Shown here: positions 11,960-24,545 of the stretch, in pieces | How positions within the stretch are numbered: position 1 is the first letter of the stretch | Layout of the letters: each line of letters opens with the position of its first letter | Source of the DNA: Liolophura sinensis | Taxonomy: Eukaryota > Mollusca > Polyplacophora > Chitonida > Chitonidae | DNA length: 64,000 bases | Assembly: GCF_032854445.1 (NCBI RefSeq) | Contig: NC_088305.1 | Coordinates: 22,794,955-22,858,954, forward strand | Direction of reading: 5' to 3' | Translations under genes and position numbers: made by a program | The notes under the pieces: model-generated | Seen by the model: the letters and a program-made list of their open reading frames with translations, nothing else | Databases searched by the model: none | What the model was told of the DNA's origin: nothing

Positions 11960-12545
11960 CCTGAATATGGTAGAAATCATAATCCCATTCCAGGACGATA
12001 TTGTGTGTTATACTTTCACCTATTCCACTTCCAGACGCTCCACTGGCAGAAAGGTATTGCAAAACTGTTTGTGTTGTGACGAGATTACACAAATATTCCT
12101 CTTTCATGGAGGTTTGAGATGTATATCATTTTATAATCAGAATCACAAATATTCGCTTTGCTTAACAGCAAGAGCCAAGTCTACGCTTTCCTGACTGTCA
12201 ATAGGACTATATTATATAAAATACATGAAGTTATACATAGTAGAATCAGTAGTTTGTTCATTCACATGTAAACTACAAAATGTGACTTATTTGTATAATT
12301 CGCAGTTTCAACATAGTATCACAACAGAGTAATTCCATGTTATATTTGTTTTACATGTATGTTCCATTGTTTATACTGATGAAAACAAATTTACGATTTA
12401 CGAAAACAGGTAATATATCTTAGTCATCTCAGAGGTGTTTTTATATGTCAGATGAAGGGTGCTCCTAACTAAACAGTTCAACACGCGTTGCTGAATCGCC
12501 TGCTGGAGCAATTAGAACAAGGAAGGTAACAACTGAAGACATTCT
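11960..12545 (-). repeat. Inverted diverged copy of the left edge of segment A
   Basis: On the minus strand it follows 1-510 (and 14084-14600). Landmarks include TTATAATCAGAATC and GTAGTTTGTTCATTCAC. It is clearly more diverged than A is from A'. It marks an older inverted duplication of the same unit. Confidence 0.7.
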
Positions 12546-12894
12546 CTGTTTGATGCATCCCTTTCTGGATGCTATCTTATTGATCTCCATCTAAAAAAAA
12601 ACTTTAGTACTAAAACCAAATCCCTGAAACAAGTGTGAGATATTCCGGGTTCGCAAAATCGCATTCATCTGAACTTTCTATTTGCCGGAGTCAGACAGAT
12701 CCAATGTCCAATTCTAAACGTAACAGGTCGTGATGTGAGTACAGAGATAAAACACTAGTTTAATACCGGTATATATAAATAATATAACTGTCTATACCAG
12801 CGCAGAGCAGAACCAGGAACCAGAAAACATATGAGTAACTACAGGATGCTTAGTGTTTGCTATCATTAAATATTGGTATTATACCTAGTGAACA

Positions 12895-13240
12895 GGGCTA
12901 TATGGCAAGTTTACAATACACCTTGTGTCACAGAGCACCATGTGTCTTAGCGCACCATGTGTCACGGCACATCTTCTGTCAAATTGCACCCTCTGTCACA
13001 ATACACACTGTCACATCGCATCCTCTCTCACAGTGCACACTGTGTCACAGTGTATAGTGCGTCAAAACGGGATCTGTTTCACACTGCACCGTGTGTCTTA
13101 GCGCACCATGTGTCACGGCACATCTTCTGTCAAATTGCACCCTCTGTCACAATACACACTGTTACAATGTATATATAGTGTTTCAAAATGGACCCTATGT
13201 CACGATACACCCTCTGTCACTGTGCATCCTTATGACACTA
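12895..13240. repeat. Degenerate minisatellite, inverted relative to the next array
   Basis: Repeated motifs of the type CACCATGTGTCACGGCACA and CACCCTCTGTCACAATACAC. A block of about 75 bases starting GCACCATGTGTCTTAGCGCA recurs about 145 bases later. The motif is roughly the reverse complement of GGGTGTATTGTGACACAGGG in the adjacent 34-bp array. Confidence 0.75.
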
Positions 13241-13300
13241 CCCACATTATGACAAAGGTTGCCATATGAGACAGGCTGCATTACTACACAGGGTACATAA

Positions 13301-13753
13301 CTACACATAACCTATATATAACTAAACAAGGTGTATTGTGACCGAGGGTACATTACTTCACAGGGTGTATTGTGACCCAAGGTACATTACTGCACAGGGT
13401 GTATTGTGACCCAGGGTACATTACTGCACAGGGTGTATTGTGACCCAGGGTACATTACTGCACAGGGTGTATTTTGACACAGGGTACATTACTGCACAGG
13501 GTGTATTGTGACCCAGGGTGGATTACTGCACAGGGTGTATTGTGACCCAGGGTACATTACTGCAGAGGGTGTATTGTGACCCAGGGTGGGTTACTGCACA
13601 GGGTGTTTTGTGACCCAGGGTACATTACTGCACAGGGTGTATTGTGACCCAGGGTGGATTACTGCACAGGGTGTTTTGTGACCCAGGGTACATTACTGCA
13701 CAGGGTGAATTGTGACCCAAGGTGGATTACTGCACAGGGTATATTGTGACAAA
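13301..13753. repeat. 34-bp minisatellite
   Basis: About 13 units of consensus GGGTGTATTGTGACCCAGGG plus TACATTACTGCACA. Variants such as GGATTACTGC and GTGTTTTGTG recur in pairs, indicating growth by unequal exchange of multi-unit blocks. Confidence 0.93.
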
Positions 13754-14727
13754 CGGATGGAGATGAATGAGTTCGTGGAGGAATCAGTGTCACCGTTTTG
13801 AGATGGGCATTACGAAAGCGCAGAAAGTCGATTTTATCTTGTGGACATTAAAATATGTCCCAGATCATCTGCTGTGATAAAACCAAAAATGAGACAGAAA
13901 TTCCCATTGTTCATAAGCGAATATGTTTCGAGGATATCGTTTTCTTGTTTCCATGTGTGTAGTATGATAAGGGTAGCGTCACTGCTCACGCATTCGGATA
14001 ACATGCTTTTAATAAAATAGAAAGACGCCGAAAGGACAATAGCTTTATTTGTTACCTCCCTTGTTTTAGTTTCTCCAAACGGAGAGTATTTTTATTTGTT
14101 ACCTCCCTTGTTTTAGTTGCTCTAACAGGCCGTTTGAGTACCTTTCACCTAATCTATAAAAACATATCTAAGGTGACTTTAAATAACGTCATGTTTTCGT
14201 AAGTCGTAATGTTTAATTCACGTGTTAAAGGTAAGAAATATGCAAATGACATGTAAACCTTAAAACATAACATGGAATTATTCGGCTGTGTACATTTTAC
14301 ATTGAAACTGTGAAATATATGAAAAAATCATATTTTGTCGGTCGAACGTGAATGAACAAACTACTGATAATCTGTGTAATTCAATGTATTTAATGTTATA
14401 TAGTCTTAGTGACAGACAAACGTGAACTTTCGCTATAAAGCAATGCGAATATTTGCGATTCTGATTATAAAATGATACACATCTGAAAACTCCGTAATAA
14501 ACGAATGTCTGTATAGTCTGGTCACAGTACATACTGTTTTGTGTGAACTTTACGGCCAGTGAAGCGTCTGGAAGTGGAATAAGTGAAAGTATAAAAAACA
14601 ATAGCGATATAAAATACGATTAAATCAGTCAATCTTACTGGTTAATATTTCTTCCTCTTTCCTGCGTGCGTAAGATTTTTCTTACTACACGGTGTTAGAC
14701 CATCAAAAAATGTGTACCTATGTACCT

Positions 14728-14885
14728 CTGTGGCCGCGGGTGTTGACGCAATGACCCAGGAGCCTCACACCAATGTAGTGTGCTGGCCTCCTCTCTAGTT
14801 TTACGTGAGAGGTCTGATTGAAACTTGCAGATGGTTGTGAGTTTTCCCCGGGCGCGGCAGATTTTCTCTCACCATATTACTCTTT
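14728..14885 (+). repeat. Decayed SINE-A remnant in A'
   Basis: Counterpart of 631-800, with a single TGGCCTCCTCTCTAGTTTTA unit. No intact tRNA head or tail. Confidence 0.55.
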
Positions 14886-16582
14886 AGAAAAACATTAATA
14901 TCAATAAATAAAATATTTACTCCATTTAAGAAAGCCATGTGATGATTTTACATGTTAAACAGAATAGTAGGCAGACGATAACGTTTATCAAACAGTTCTT
15001 ATAGGAGTCAGGCAAACTTCTCGTTTTCTCCACACAGAAATATCCGTGTTAGGACAATGATGAAGAGCATACAGGAAGTCAATGGATAAAATAACGTTTT
15101 AATTGAATAATAAGGGTGCAAAGGAACTAAAAATACTGACAAAAAAAATGGAATGTTTTATTCAGCGAGCTAGCAGGGGTTTATCGGTCAAGTCGCGTGC
15201 GATAGGTTGGACCAGAAGTTCTTTACCTAGAAGTATGCAACTTTCCTATAGCCAGCCTCCACCGCACAGTACACATGTTACGTCATCTGTAGAGCTCTAG
15301 CCACCTGGTGGAGAAATAAGCCAACCTATTAGGTGGAAATTGTGAACTTAATCATGGGAAATCTTATTGTAAAGGGCTACTACAATAACTGGCCACACCA
15401 TGAAACCGAAACTCTGTATTTAAAAACTACAATTCCGTTCATTCTTGTGTGCAATTAAGAGCCCATTGACTATTTTTATATTTCCAAGCAACTCTAAAAT
15501 AATTACTGTAAAAAGCATTGATGTCCTTTTACAAGACTCCTCATTTACAAGACTCCTCATTTTTAACACAAAGAATTATTACAGATTATAAAGTCACAGG
15601 ATAGCTGCTGGAAAAGCTCACAGTGGGTAGGCTTAACGCATGGACTCGGTCATGTTTTGCAGGGCATGTCAATACATGATCCCGGCAGGTATTTACGGCA
15701 TGATGTCACACGGCCAGGTTTCCGTGGTCGACAAGATAGGCTGAAGGTCCAACTTTAATAGGGTTTTTTAATGGAACTAGTTAACAATATTTTTTAAATG
15801 TAGTTAACAGACGAACATATCATAAGTATTGTGTTTAGGGAACATTCAGTGTGAAAATAAAGTCGTTGGAATTCTCCTTTAACAGACACACCTGTGGACA
15901 GCCATCATGAGGTGGGATTCAAATCACCCCAAAAGTAATGTTATCGGTCCGGTTAAGTATGAGGATGAAACTTATTTTACCTGTTCCTCTTAGCAATCTT
16001 ATCATTAAAGGTGAGTTCCCAGCTAATGTGCAATGCCGTCTAAAAACGGTATAATTACTGCTAATAATGACTTTTATCGGTCATGTCAAGTGCAAGGATG
16101 ATTTTTTTTCACCTAAAGATACCTTCCGATTTAGAGGTTTTATAGTACTAATTCTTATGTTCCAATTACATGGTCAAATGCACTTTGGAACAGGTCAAAT
16201 ATTAGCATTTGTGATAAATTACCAGAAAACGAGAGTATCGGTCACGGTTTAGTACAAGGACGACGCTTATTTTATAGGCTCTTCATGTAAATTTTTATCA
16301 TTAAAATCCTGTTCTAGAGCCCCAAGTTAATGCATTAAGTCATTTAAGAACGGCTTAATTACTGCTAATTAGGACTTTTATCGGTCATGTAGCGTAACTG
16401 TGATTCTTTAACAAAAGATAGCTTAAGATATACTCATTATAAAACATAATAATTATCATGCACACATGCGCTTAAAGGTCAACGTGTGGTCTCAGTTAAC
16501 CCTAAACAAGAGTCTTCGTCACGGTTGAGTAGGAAGAAGAAACTTTATGCGTTCATTTTTGACAACCTTGTCACTGGTCACC

Positions 16583-16765
16583 AACCCGGCTAGCACAGTT
16601 GATAGAGCGTCCGCTTCCGGAGCGGTAGATTCAGGGTCAGTCTAGTCACACCACAGAGTTTAAAAGAGGAAGCTACAGCTTCCTCGCCTGGCGTTCAGCA
16701 TGAAGGGGAGGATGCAACTACTGGTTGACCCGTATCAGTATAATGGCTCGGGTGGGGAAAACTTC
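16583..16765 (+). repeat. 5' part of SINE-B in A'
   Basis: Counterpart of 2885-3070, with the head GCTAGCACAGTTGATAGAGC and the same truncated 3' end, so it was inherited through the segmental duplication and not inserted separately. Confidence 0.8.
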
Positions 16766-17084
16766 GTTCAGCTTGAAAAATAATGTCAAAATTTCGAGAA
16801 AACAAAGTAAAATTTTGAGAAATAAAGTAAATAGTTGGATAAAAGTGCCGAGGAAAGAAAGAAGAGTGGCCTTCGTCAGGCTTTTTCTTAACTGCTGTCC
16901 CTGAGGTCGGACATGGTTGGTTCCGTGGTTCCATTTGGGCCTCTGACATACGGGTACATTTTAAAGGTACTACTTAAACTTTGTTATGAGTAAGTAAAAC
17001 CTCGACCTAGATGGAGAGACGTGAAAAATGCCATCATACTTTTCTTCCTTGAGAAAATTTATTTAAAATGATATCACAGATTTT

Positions 17085-17228
17085 CTCTAATGTCACAATT
17101 TTCCCTAATATCACAGTTTTTTCCCTAATATCTCAGTTTTTCCCTAATATCACAATTTTCCCCTAATACCACAATTTTCTCTAATATCACAATTTTCCCC
17201 TAATATTACAATTTTCCCTAATACCCGA
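17085..17228. repeat. Short tandem repeat, 18-19 bp unit, in A'
   Basis: Counterpart of 3385-3530 with the same number and order of variant units. Confidence 0.85.
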
Positions 17229-18529
17229 TTTATTTTGCATTTATGATTTATTGTGATTGTTTCACTTTCAGATATACGACAAACGCAAGAAATTGAATTT
17301 AACATCATTTGTTTCTTTCGTCTCATAATGTGCATAACTATGTATGGAGGGATGGAACAAATGCCGCGGGGTTATAATTTTATGTCAAGCCATCCAAATT
17401 CTGTATCAATGTATTATCAGTGCGATGAAGTATTTATACATTAATTATTGTCATTCCAATAAGTGGTGTTCTTCTTGGTGATCTAAATAAGTGTAAAATG
17501 GGGATAATAAACAGGAAGTGAAAGAAATTGAAAAATGAGAACAAATGACACAGTGAAATAGTTACATCCGGTGTTATTGACTCAGCAATGTTCAATAAAG
17601 TCTTTTTTTAACGCCTATGGCAGCTTAATGGAAATATGGAATAAAACATATACTTACCTGACGCCTAAAGGCAAAAAAGTGTGGACAACCGGGAAATGAC
17701 GACGGATATAATAGTTTAAGTATGGTGCACATTTGCCATGGTTGACTGGATACCCAATTGTCGCGACCCAGTCAAGATGTTAAGCCTTTAAAGACAAGGA
17801 CAAACCCGCTGAGCTCGTGTCAGTCGAGATTGTCGAATGTTCAACTGGTCAAACACGCATTACAATTTATTAATATCATAATAGAACGCAGACTATAAAA
17901 CACAGGAAACCTGCTAGGTATTTGTCGTAAATCTCTTGTCGTTCACCCCGGGCACTCCGGCTCCCTCCACCCATCAAACTGACAGCTGTCACATGAAGGA
18001 AAACATCTTGAACTCAGCGTTATCCAATCAATAAGACAACATGTGGTATCTTTTGTTTTGTATTTCTTTGCCGCCGTCGTATAAGTGAAACAAATAATGT
18101 AATAAACAGTATTAATAAACTGGTTTTTATTTGATTGGTGTTTTACGCCACACTCAGTAATAAATTGTCTGCGCATATATCTGCACAGATAAAGTCGACT
18201 AGCTGTTAACATTTTGCGCATCAGTACATCAGATGGTGGATAAATGTCTTAATTTATGCATCACTACAGATGAAAAGCTGGATCGGTAATCATGGTGTGG
18301 AAGAATTACATTGATATCAACAGAGAATTTGCAAATCTTTTGGCTCCATGAGGGTACTTAAAAAAGCAAATAAAAGAAGAAAAACATATGTACAATATAT
18401 AATAAGGAATACCATTTTTTTCATATGCAGAACCCTTTTAAGCAGTCTATATGAAACATGACAAGGTCTGTATTGATATTAGATCTAACACAACGACTTG
18501 AACCACCTGAGTGGCCATCTATTACTGTA

Positions 18530-18610
18530 GGGTGGAATGGGATTCGAACCCACGAACACAAAATTTTATTTCCAATATCTCAAAGGGCTACCGGGAAGAT
18601 CGTACAATCT
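18530..18610 (-). repeat. tRNA-like SINE remnant in A'
   Basis: Counterpart of 4835-4930. The minus strand has the B-box-like GGGTTCGAATCCCATTCC but no cloverleaf. Confidence 0.4.
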
Positions 18611-19119
18611 TTTCCTTTTAGACGACTTTAAACGTTTGTTTTTACATCAATTCTTTATCTAACAGATCATAAGAATGTAATATAAGAAGAGTACATTCGT
18701 TTCTTATCAACTTGAAATTTATGACTAATATTATTTTTTAATTATTATTTATTACTGTTTCGCTCTTCACCTTTATTCCAAATACGCCAAATGTTGCCAG
18801 TGTGAGAAAAGGCAAATTGGCGCCACCAGTGCTCTTAGGCACAAATACATGTATGACAGGCAAAAGTTTGTATTAAGGTGAACTGGCGGGTCTATTTTGT
18901 GGCATTCTGATTACGAACAGTTTGGATATCCCGAAGCCTGGTTATGCCAGTGTGACAGAAATTGTATGATCTACTGTCAGACTTCCCTAGATTATGTGTA
19001 AGCTTTCATTCTACTCAGATTTACTTTCCTTCACAACTAATCATCGACCCAAACACTGTCCGTAATCTTACACACCCAGTGTATGCTCATGTAGTAGCCT
19101 ATGTAGAATACAAAGTATT

Positions 19120-19650
19120 GACGTCGTACAAGTGAAATGTTCTTGAGTACGGCGTAAAATACAAATGAAATAAGTGAATAAAGTTAAACGAAAGGTGTGT
19201 GGTTGAAGGCCTTCGTGCAGTTTGTGACAAACACCGCTTCTTGGTCATTTCATGTGGCCTTATATAAAGGTTAGAGATACCTTGACTTCAGCCATATTCC
19301 ACTGAAAACTGAGCTAAGTCTTTGAGCTCGGAGTTTGAAATGTGTTTTGGACACTTCGCTCACTACTCAAATCGACAAAGCCTGGTTCCTTTGCATTGTT
19401 TTGCTGTATCTGTTCATTGAATGTGATGACAACATAACATTTGAGTAATTCTAGGCCAGTGACGTCTTGTAAACATATAATGCACATGACATCACTGCGT
19501 TTTGTACGTAATTCTGCTCAATCTCTGGTGATAAGGAACGTTGCTTCTATATAAGTATTTACATGAACAGTTAAAATAAATCCTAATGAACAGAGGTAAA
19601 CCGACAAGGGGTTGTTTGTCAACCATTGCGCGTGGCCATTTGCAAACTAT
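19120..19650. repeat. SINE-A tail plus interspersed repeat in A'
   Basis: Counterpart of 5430-5945, opening with GTACGGCGTAAAATAC. It contains AACTGAGCTAAGTC, which is missing from the copy at 5430-5945 but present in the diverged third copy (9030-9570). That word is therefore ancestral and was lost from A. Confidence 0.65.
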
Positions 19651-20754
19651 CATATGCCGTCGCTGTTCTGGCTTTACTTCCTATGGTGTCATCCTTTATA
19701 GCCAGTTAAAACTCAAAGAACCACATGTAGAAAAACTCCGTTAGTTGTTTGTTCCGGAGAATCAAGTTGCCTATACCCATCAAAAAAAACCACCGTCGTT
19801 TATAGGTGGGATGGTCGTAATGCGATAAATCCATATCAAAGAAATTGACGAATAAAATATCCTTCTCCAAAACTTTCAGAACAGTGGTTGTTTGTGTTAA
19901 GCTAGCGTTGTTTGATTTTCCCATTCACAAATTCCTACAGAAAAGCTGTCAGGTGTAAAATCGGACCATTTGACATACAAATGAAATATACCAGACATTG
20001 GTAAACTTTTAAATTTAAATATATTTTATATTTAATTCTAGAGATTGACTAACAAGGGGAATTTTTGACAGCACATCTGTGGCACAAAGATTTTGCAATC
20101 AGTGGATATGTTTGTGTTGAGCAGTATTATATGTCCACAAATACACTGAGCCACTACAAAGCAAGGCTGTAAATAGATTTATACACCATTTAGGGTTTCG
20201 GTTTCTAAACCAACTTGGCTTGACATTTGCAAAGGGAATAAAATGAAAATATATGCTCTAGATTGTACTTTACGCCCCGAAGTAAGCTGAACAAATTTAA
20301 TGCCTGACTTATTGCTTCGGAGAGCCATTACGTGCGCAAACTGATAGCAGAGTACCCAGTGAAGCTCTATAGCAATTTTACATTTTCAGTGGATAGTTCC
20401 TGAAAATCTATAATTGACTCTAATGATGGTTGACATGCGTCGCGTGACACACAAACAGTTCTCTAAACCTGTTATTACCGTATCTTTGTGTAGGCGTCAT
20501 GCATTTTACTAATCTTGAAAAGTTACGGTACATAAATGTGACCGGGAGATTTGGTACAATTTCCTTGCTTTAGACACGTTTGGGCTTTTCAAAAAAAATT
20601 TATCACGAGAATGTGTATTTGAATATGTATGTTGATGCTTTGGCTGATGTACATTTAATTCTGTAGTCTGCTCCTTTTGCAAAATATATTTATAATGTGT
20701 ATTTTAGCACTGTATTTGACTGTAGTTTGACGTGTATTTAAGCAACAGTAAAAA

Positions 20755-20815
20755 CAGCGAGAGTTGGATTCGAACCCTGACCTAGTTGGGCAAATGGCAT
20801 TTTCGCTGAGGGATA
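20755..20815 (-). repeat. tRNA-like SINE remnant in A'
   Basis: The minus strand has AGGGTTCGAATCCAACTCTC, closer to a canonical B box than its counterpart at 7070-7135. No complete tRNA fold. Confidence 0.4.
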
Positions 20816-21120
20816 ATAACGGATTAGTGGATATGGCTAGAATAATTGCGAATTAGATTTTAAAAAAAGATATGTATAAAATTGCTTTCGTTTATTTTCA
20901 TGTTTTCTTGATTTATTTATTTTAATGTATTTTTTTAAAGAAATATAGATGCGTATAAATGGTTGAATTCTGTTGTGGAGAAACGACGAACAACAGTTGA
21001 CTCTTCCACATAAACGTGTTTGTAGTAATGTAGCCATTGTCGATTTTTTTCAAGAATCGCGCGATGTCATCTCCAACAAATAATAAAAAAAAAACGTTAC
21101 ATCACAATGGATACTCTTTC

Positions 21121-21266
21121 ATGCCCGGGGGGAACCCACAACCATCCTCAGGTTGCTGGAAGACCAACCCACGTATCACCGGAGAGGAAGCCATTATGAG
21201 TTGGATTGAACCTACAGAAGTGATGACAGGCTCCCGGGTTATTGTACTACGCTAGCAAGCTAAGCA
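21121..21266 (-). repeat. Decayed SINE-A, minus strand, in A'
   Basis: Counterpart of 7452-7605, on the minus strand from GCTAGCGTAGTACAATAACC to the core. It lacks the 3' domain. Confidence 0.65.
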
Positions 21267-21280
21267 CCAAACCAGAGACA

Positions 21281-21372
21281 GAGATTTTAGGTATAATGTG
21301 ATGAGATTTTAGGTATAATGTGATGAGATTTTAGTATAATGTGATGAGATTTTAGGTATAATGTGATTTTGT
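21281..21372. repeat. 22-bp tandem repeat, four units
   Basis: Four copies of GAGATTTTAGGTATAATGTG plus AT, one with a single-base deletion. The matching place in copy A (7611-7634) has one unit, so this is a recent local expansion. Confidence 0.92.
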
Positions 21373-21420
21373 TAAAGAGAAACATAAGCAGAGCTTATTG
21401 TTTGGACTTTTTGCGTCCCC

Positions 21421-22839
21421 AAGCAAGCTAATGGCTCACCAGTTTTTAGGTGTCTGTGTTCAATGGATTGCCTTGAGGTTTCCGGTAGTTAATAACAAGA
21501 TTTGTTAAATTTGTCAGGATATTTATCATGTTATTATCATGCTTTAGGCAAGATGTTGTGTTCTAATGCCTTGCGCTCCTGTACTTTTTTCACTTTCTAT
21601 CTTCGAACCACTCAGTTGTAAACCTTTCACGTCAACACAAGTGAAATTAATTTCAGTTCAGTTCTCTTAAATTAAAATACTGTTTTCATCTCTAAAATGG
21701 CCTTCGGTCCTGTTTATACATAAAATCATTTTTTTTTTATTTTCCGGCCTTTACACAGGAGACTGACTGTGATAACTCAAACAACAGATATTAAACAAAA
21801 CTTAATTAACTGAGATATTTTGCTTTTATATAAAGCAGTACTGCTTTATACTGTCGGTGTTTTGTTCATCCTCAGGGTTATATCTCCTATGTGTAGACGT
21901 TCATATTATCACGAGAGGGAAACCTGCTAATGAGCACGGGAATCCCCTGCATGCCACAGCAGGACTGACAGACACTCTGACTTAAAGCTGTGACCAAGGC
22001 AGCCTCAATGGAACTGGTACGGATGAGTTTATTGTGGAGATAAACGCCCCCGGCCCCTCTCTATCCGTCCACTCGACAAACAACTCAGCATCAGCACACC
22101 AGCTTGAGTAGTGACGATCAAACGTGTAGGCCTTTGTACCTACGGTAAAAGGGAATTTTGTTAGCACAAAAATCAAAAGTGCATGTATGTAAACACATGT
22201 ATGTATGCATAAAGGACAACAGAATAGAGAGTAAAGCGAGACCACCGGCGACAGTGTGCTAGTGGGTTAATGGTCACACATAACCTGTGAAATCCGGCCT
22301 CTTATCAATTTACCTCGGTTACAGTTTCATTCTAATTCTTCATGTAAATAGCAGCAGTTTACACAGTCCATAGCACCATGACTTAAGCAGAATTAGGTAA
22401 AAACATTCACTTATGTTTATTGCAATATATAAGGCGTCTCTGCTACAGAAATCTAACGTTTTATTTGGAACATGAATTTTACATTAACACTCATATCGGA
22501 AACATTAACCTTAATACTTTAAGGTTTAAATCAGTTTCAGGGTGTTAGAATAAATCGAGGTACTCCATTCGTTTTCTCCCAAGAGAAATACATTATAATG
22601 TGGCGGTAATTGATTTCTACTGACGTCAACCGATCCAAATGTACGATATACACCACTCTTAAATGTACACATTAAGTGTCTGATTACTGAAAATGTATGA
22701 AAATATTTACGGAACAGAAATCTGAGGATTAAGCACTTAAAACAACATTGGTAAAATTCACAACCATGGGAACAACATCTCCAACTGTCACATCTACTAC
22801 ATCTAACCATTTTACAATCATGAAAACAAATATCTCTCC
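21421..22839. other. Intergenic DNA following A'
   Basis: About 1.4 kb with no recognisable exon. The first ~500 bases have an inverted diverged copy at 8400-8850. The rest is AT-rich and shows no tRNA, SINE or splice-supported frame that I can defend. Confidence 0.5.
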
Positions 22840-24545
22840 CGCTACTACACCGGTTTTTCACTTGTCATACCTTTCCCGTCATAAAGTGGTATATTCAGTT
22901 GTCATATCTTCTTCGCCACAAAGTGATGTATTCAGTTGTTATATCTTACCCGTCACCACACCCGTTATTCAGTTGCCATGTGTCCTTCGTCACTATAGCA
23001 TGTATTCAGTGGTCAAATCTGCCCCCTCGCCGCACCGGTTTTTCAGCTGTCATATCTCCCCGCTTCTTTTCACCGGTTATTTAGTTATTATATCTCTCCC
23101 ATCACCATACGGTGTATCCAGTGGTCGTATCTCTTCCGTCACCACACAGGTTATTTAGTTATTATATCTCTTCCGTCACCACACGGTGTATTTAGTTATC
23201 AAATCTCTCCCGTCACCACACGGTGTATTCAGTTATCAAAACTCTCCCGTCACCACACCGGTTATTTAGTTATTATATCTCTCCCGTCACCACACCGGTT
23301 ATTTAGTTATTATATCTCTCCCGTCGCCACACGGTGTATTCAGTTATCAAAACTCTCCCGTCACCACACCGGTTATTTAGTTATTATATCTCTCCCGTCA
23401 CCACACCGGTTATTTAGTTATTATATCTCTCCCGTCGCCACACGGTGTATTCAGTGGCCGTATCCCTCCCGACATGACACCCGTTATTCAGTTATTATAT
23501 CTCTTCCGTCACCACACCGGTTATTTAGTTATTATATCTCTCTCGTCACCACACCGGTTATTTAGTTATTATATCTCTCCCGTCACCACACGGTGTATTC
23601 AGTGGCCGTATCCCTCCCGACACGACACCGGTTATTCAGTTATTATATCTCTTCCTTCACCACACCGGTTATTTTGTAATCAAATCTCTCCCGTCACCAC
23701 ACGTTGTATTCAGTTATCAAATCTCTCCCGTCTCCACACCGGTTATTTAGTTGTCATATGTCCTTCTTCACTATAGCATCTATTTAGATGTCAAATCCCC
23801 CCCCCCCCCCCCCACACACACACACCCGAAATCTCAATGGTTTTAGGGGCCTCCGTGGCTCAGTCGTTTAGCGCGCTAGCGCAGCGTAATGACCCAGGAG
23901 TCTCTCACCGATGCGGTCGTTGTGAGTTCAAGTCCAGCTCATGCTGGTTTCCTCTCCGGCCGTACGAGGGAAGGTCTGTCAGCAACCTGTGGATGGTGGT
24001 GGGTTCCGCGGGCTCTGCCCGGTTTCCTCCCACTATAATGCTGGCCGCCATCGTATAAGTGAAATATTCTTGAGTAAGGCGTAGCACACCAATCAAATAA
24101 ATAAATAATAAATAAATCTCACTGGTTTTCAGTTGTCATATCTCCCCCGTCGGTGACTCGGTTATTATAACTCCTCTGTCAGTACACCATGTTTTTAGTT
24201 GTCATATCTCTCCCGTCATCGCACCGGTTATTCAGTTATTATATCCCTCCCCACTCCGTCACCACATCGATTATCCATTTATTATATCTCTCCCGTCACT
24301 ACACCATCTATTCAGTTGTCATATCTCCCCCGTCCGGTTATTCCGTTATTATAAATCCCCTGTCTCCATATCGGTTATTCAGTTAGTATATCTCTCCCCT
24401 CACTACACGGTGTATTCAGTTATATATCTCTCCCGTCGGAACACCGTGTGTATTCTGTTGTCATATCACCCCGTCAAATAACCGGTTACTTAGCTGTCAT
24501 ATCTTCCCCGTCATGTTCAGTTGTCACAACTCCGCCGTCAAAACA
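22840..24545 (+). repeat. 37-bp minisatellite, split by a SINE
   Basis: About 26 units before and about 11 after the SINE at 23845-24114, with consensus CCGTCACCACACCGGTTATT followed by TAGTTATTATATCTCTC. Variant units alternate (ACCGGTTATTTAG against ACGGTGTATTCAG), so multi-unit blocks repeat. It is the reverse complement family of 7887-8345. Open frames through it are a by-product of the repeat and are not conserved genes. Confidence 0.93.
23845..24114 (+). repeat. SINE-A inserted in the 37-bp minisatellite
   Basis: Complete SINE-A from GGGGCCTCCGTGGCTCAGTC to GGCGTAGCACACCAATCAAA and a TAAATAAATAATAAATAAAT tail. It is flanked by AATCTCAATGGTTTT (23830-23844) and AATCTCACTGGTTTT (24115-24129), a 15-bp target-site duplication with one mismatch. 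Confidence 0.94.

Larger units (their letters stand above)
14084..21420. repeat. Segmental duplication copy A'
   Basis: Direct repeat of 1-7686 (see copy A). Copy A' lacks the SINE found at 1578-1849 and the 29-bp duplication, and has four units of a 22-bp repeat where A has one. Unlike A, it continues without a gap into 21421-24545, so it shows what probably lay beyond the first gap. No convincing protein exon is seen in this 7.3 kb. Confidence 0.85.

Noticed and set aside
15528-15559. Precise excision of a SINE in copy A' leaving both target-site copies
   Set aside because: The two tandem words are better read as the ancestral state. In copy A the SINE inserted in the second word with its own TTACAAGA duplication, so no excision is needed.
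22748-23776. Open frames across the 37-bp minisatellite
   Set aside because: They are low-complexity repeats that change frame with single-base variants. No gene structure is seen.
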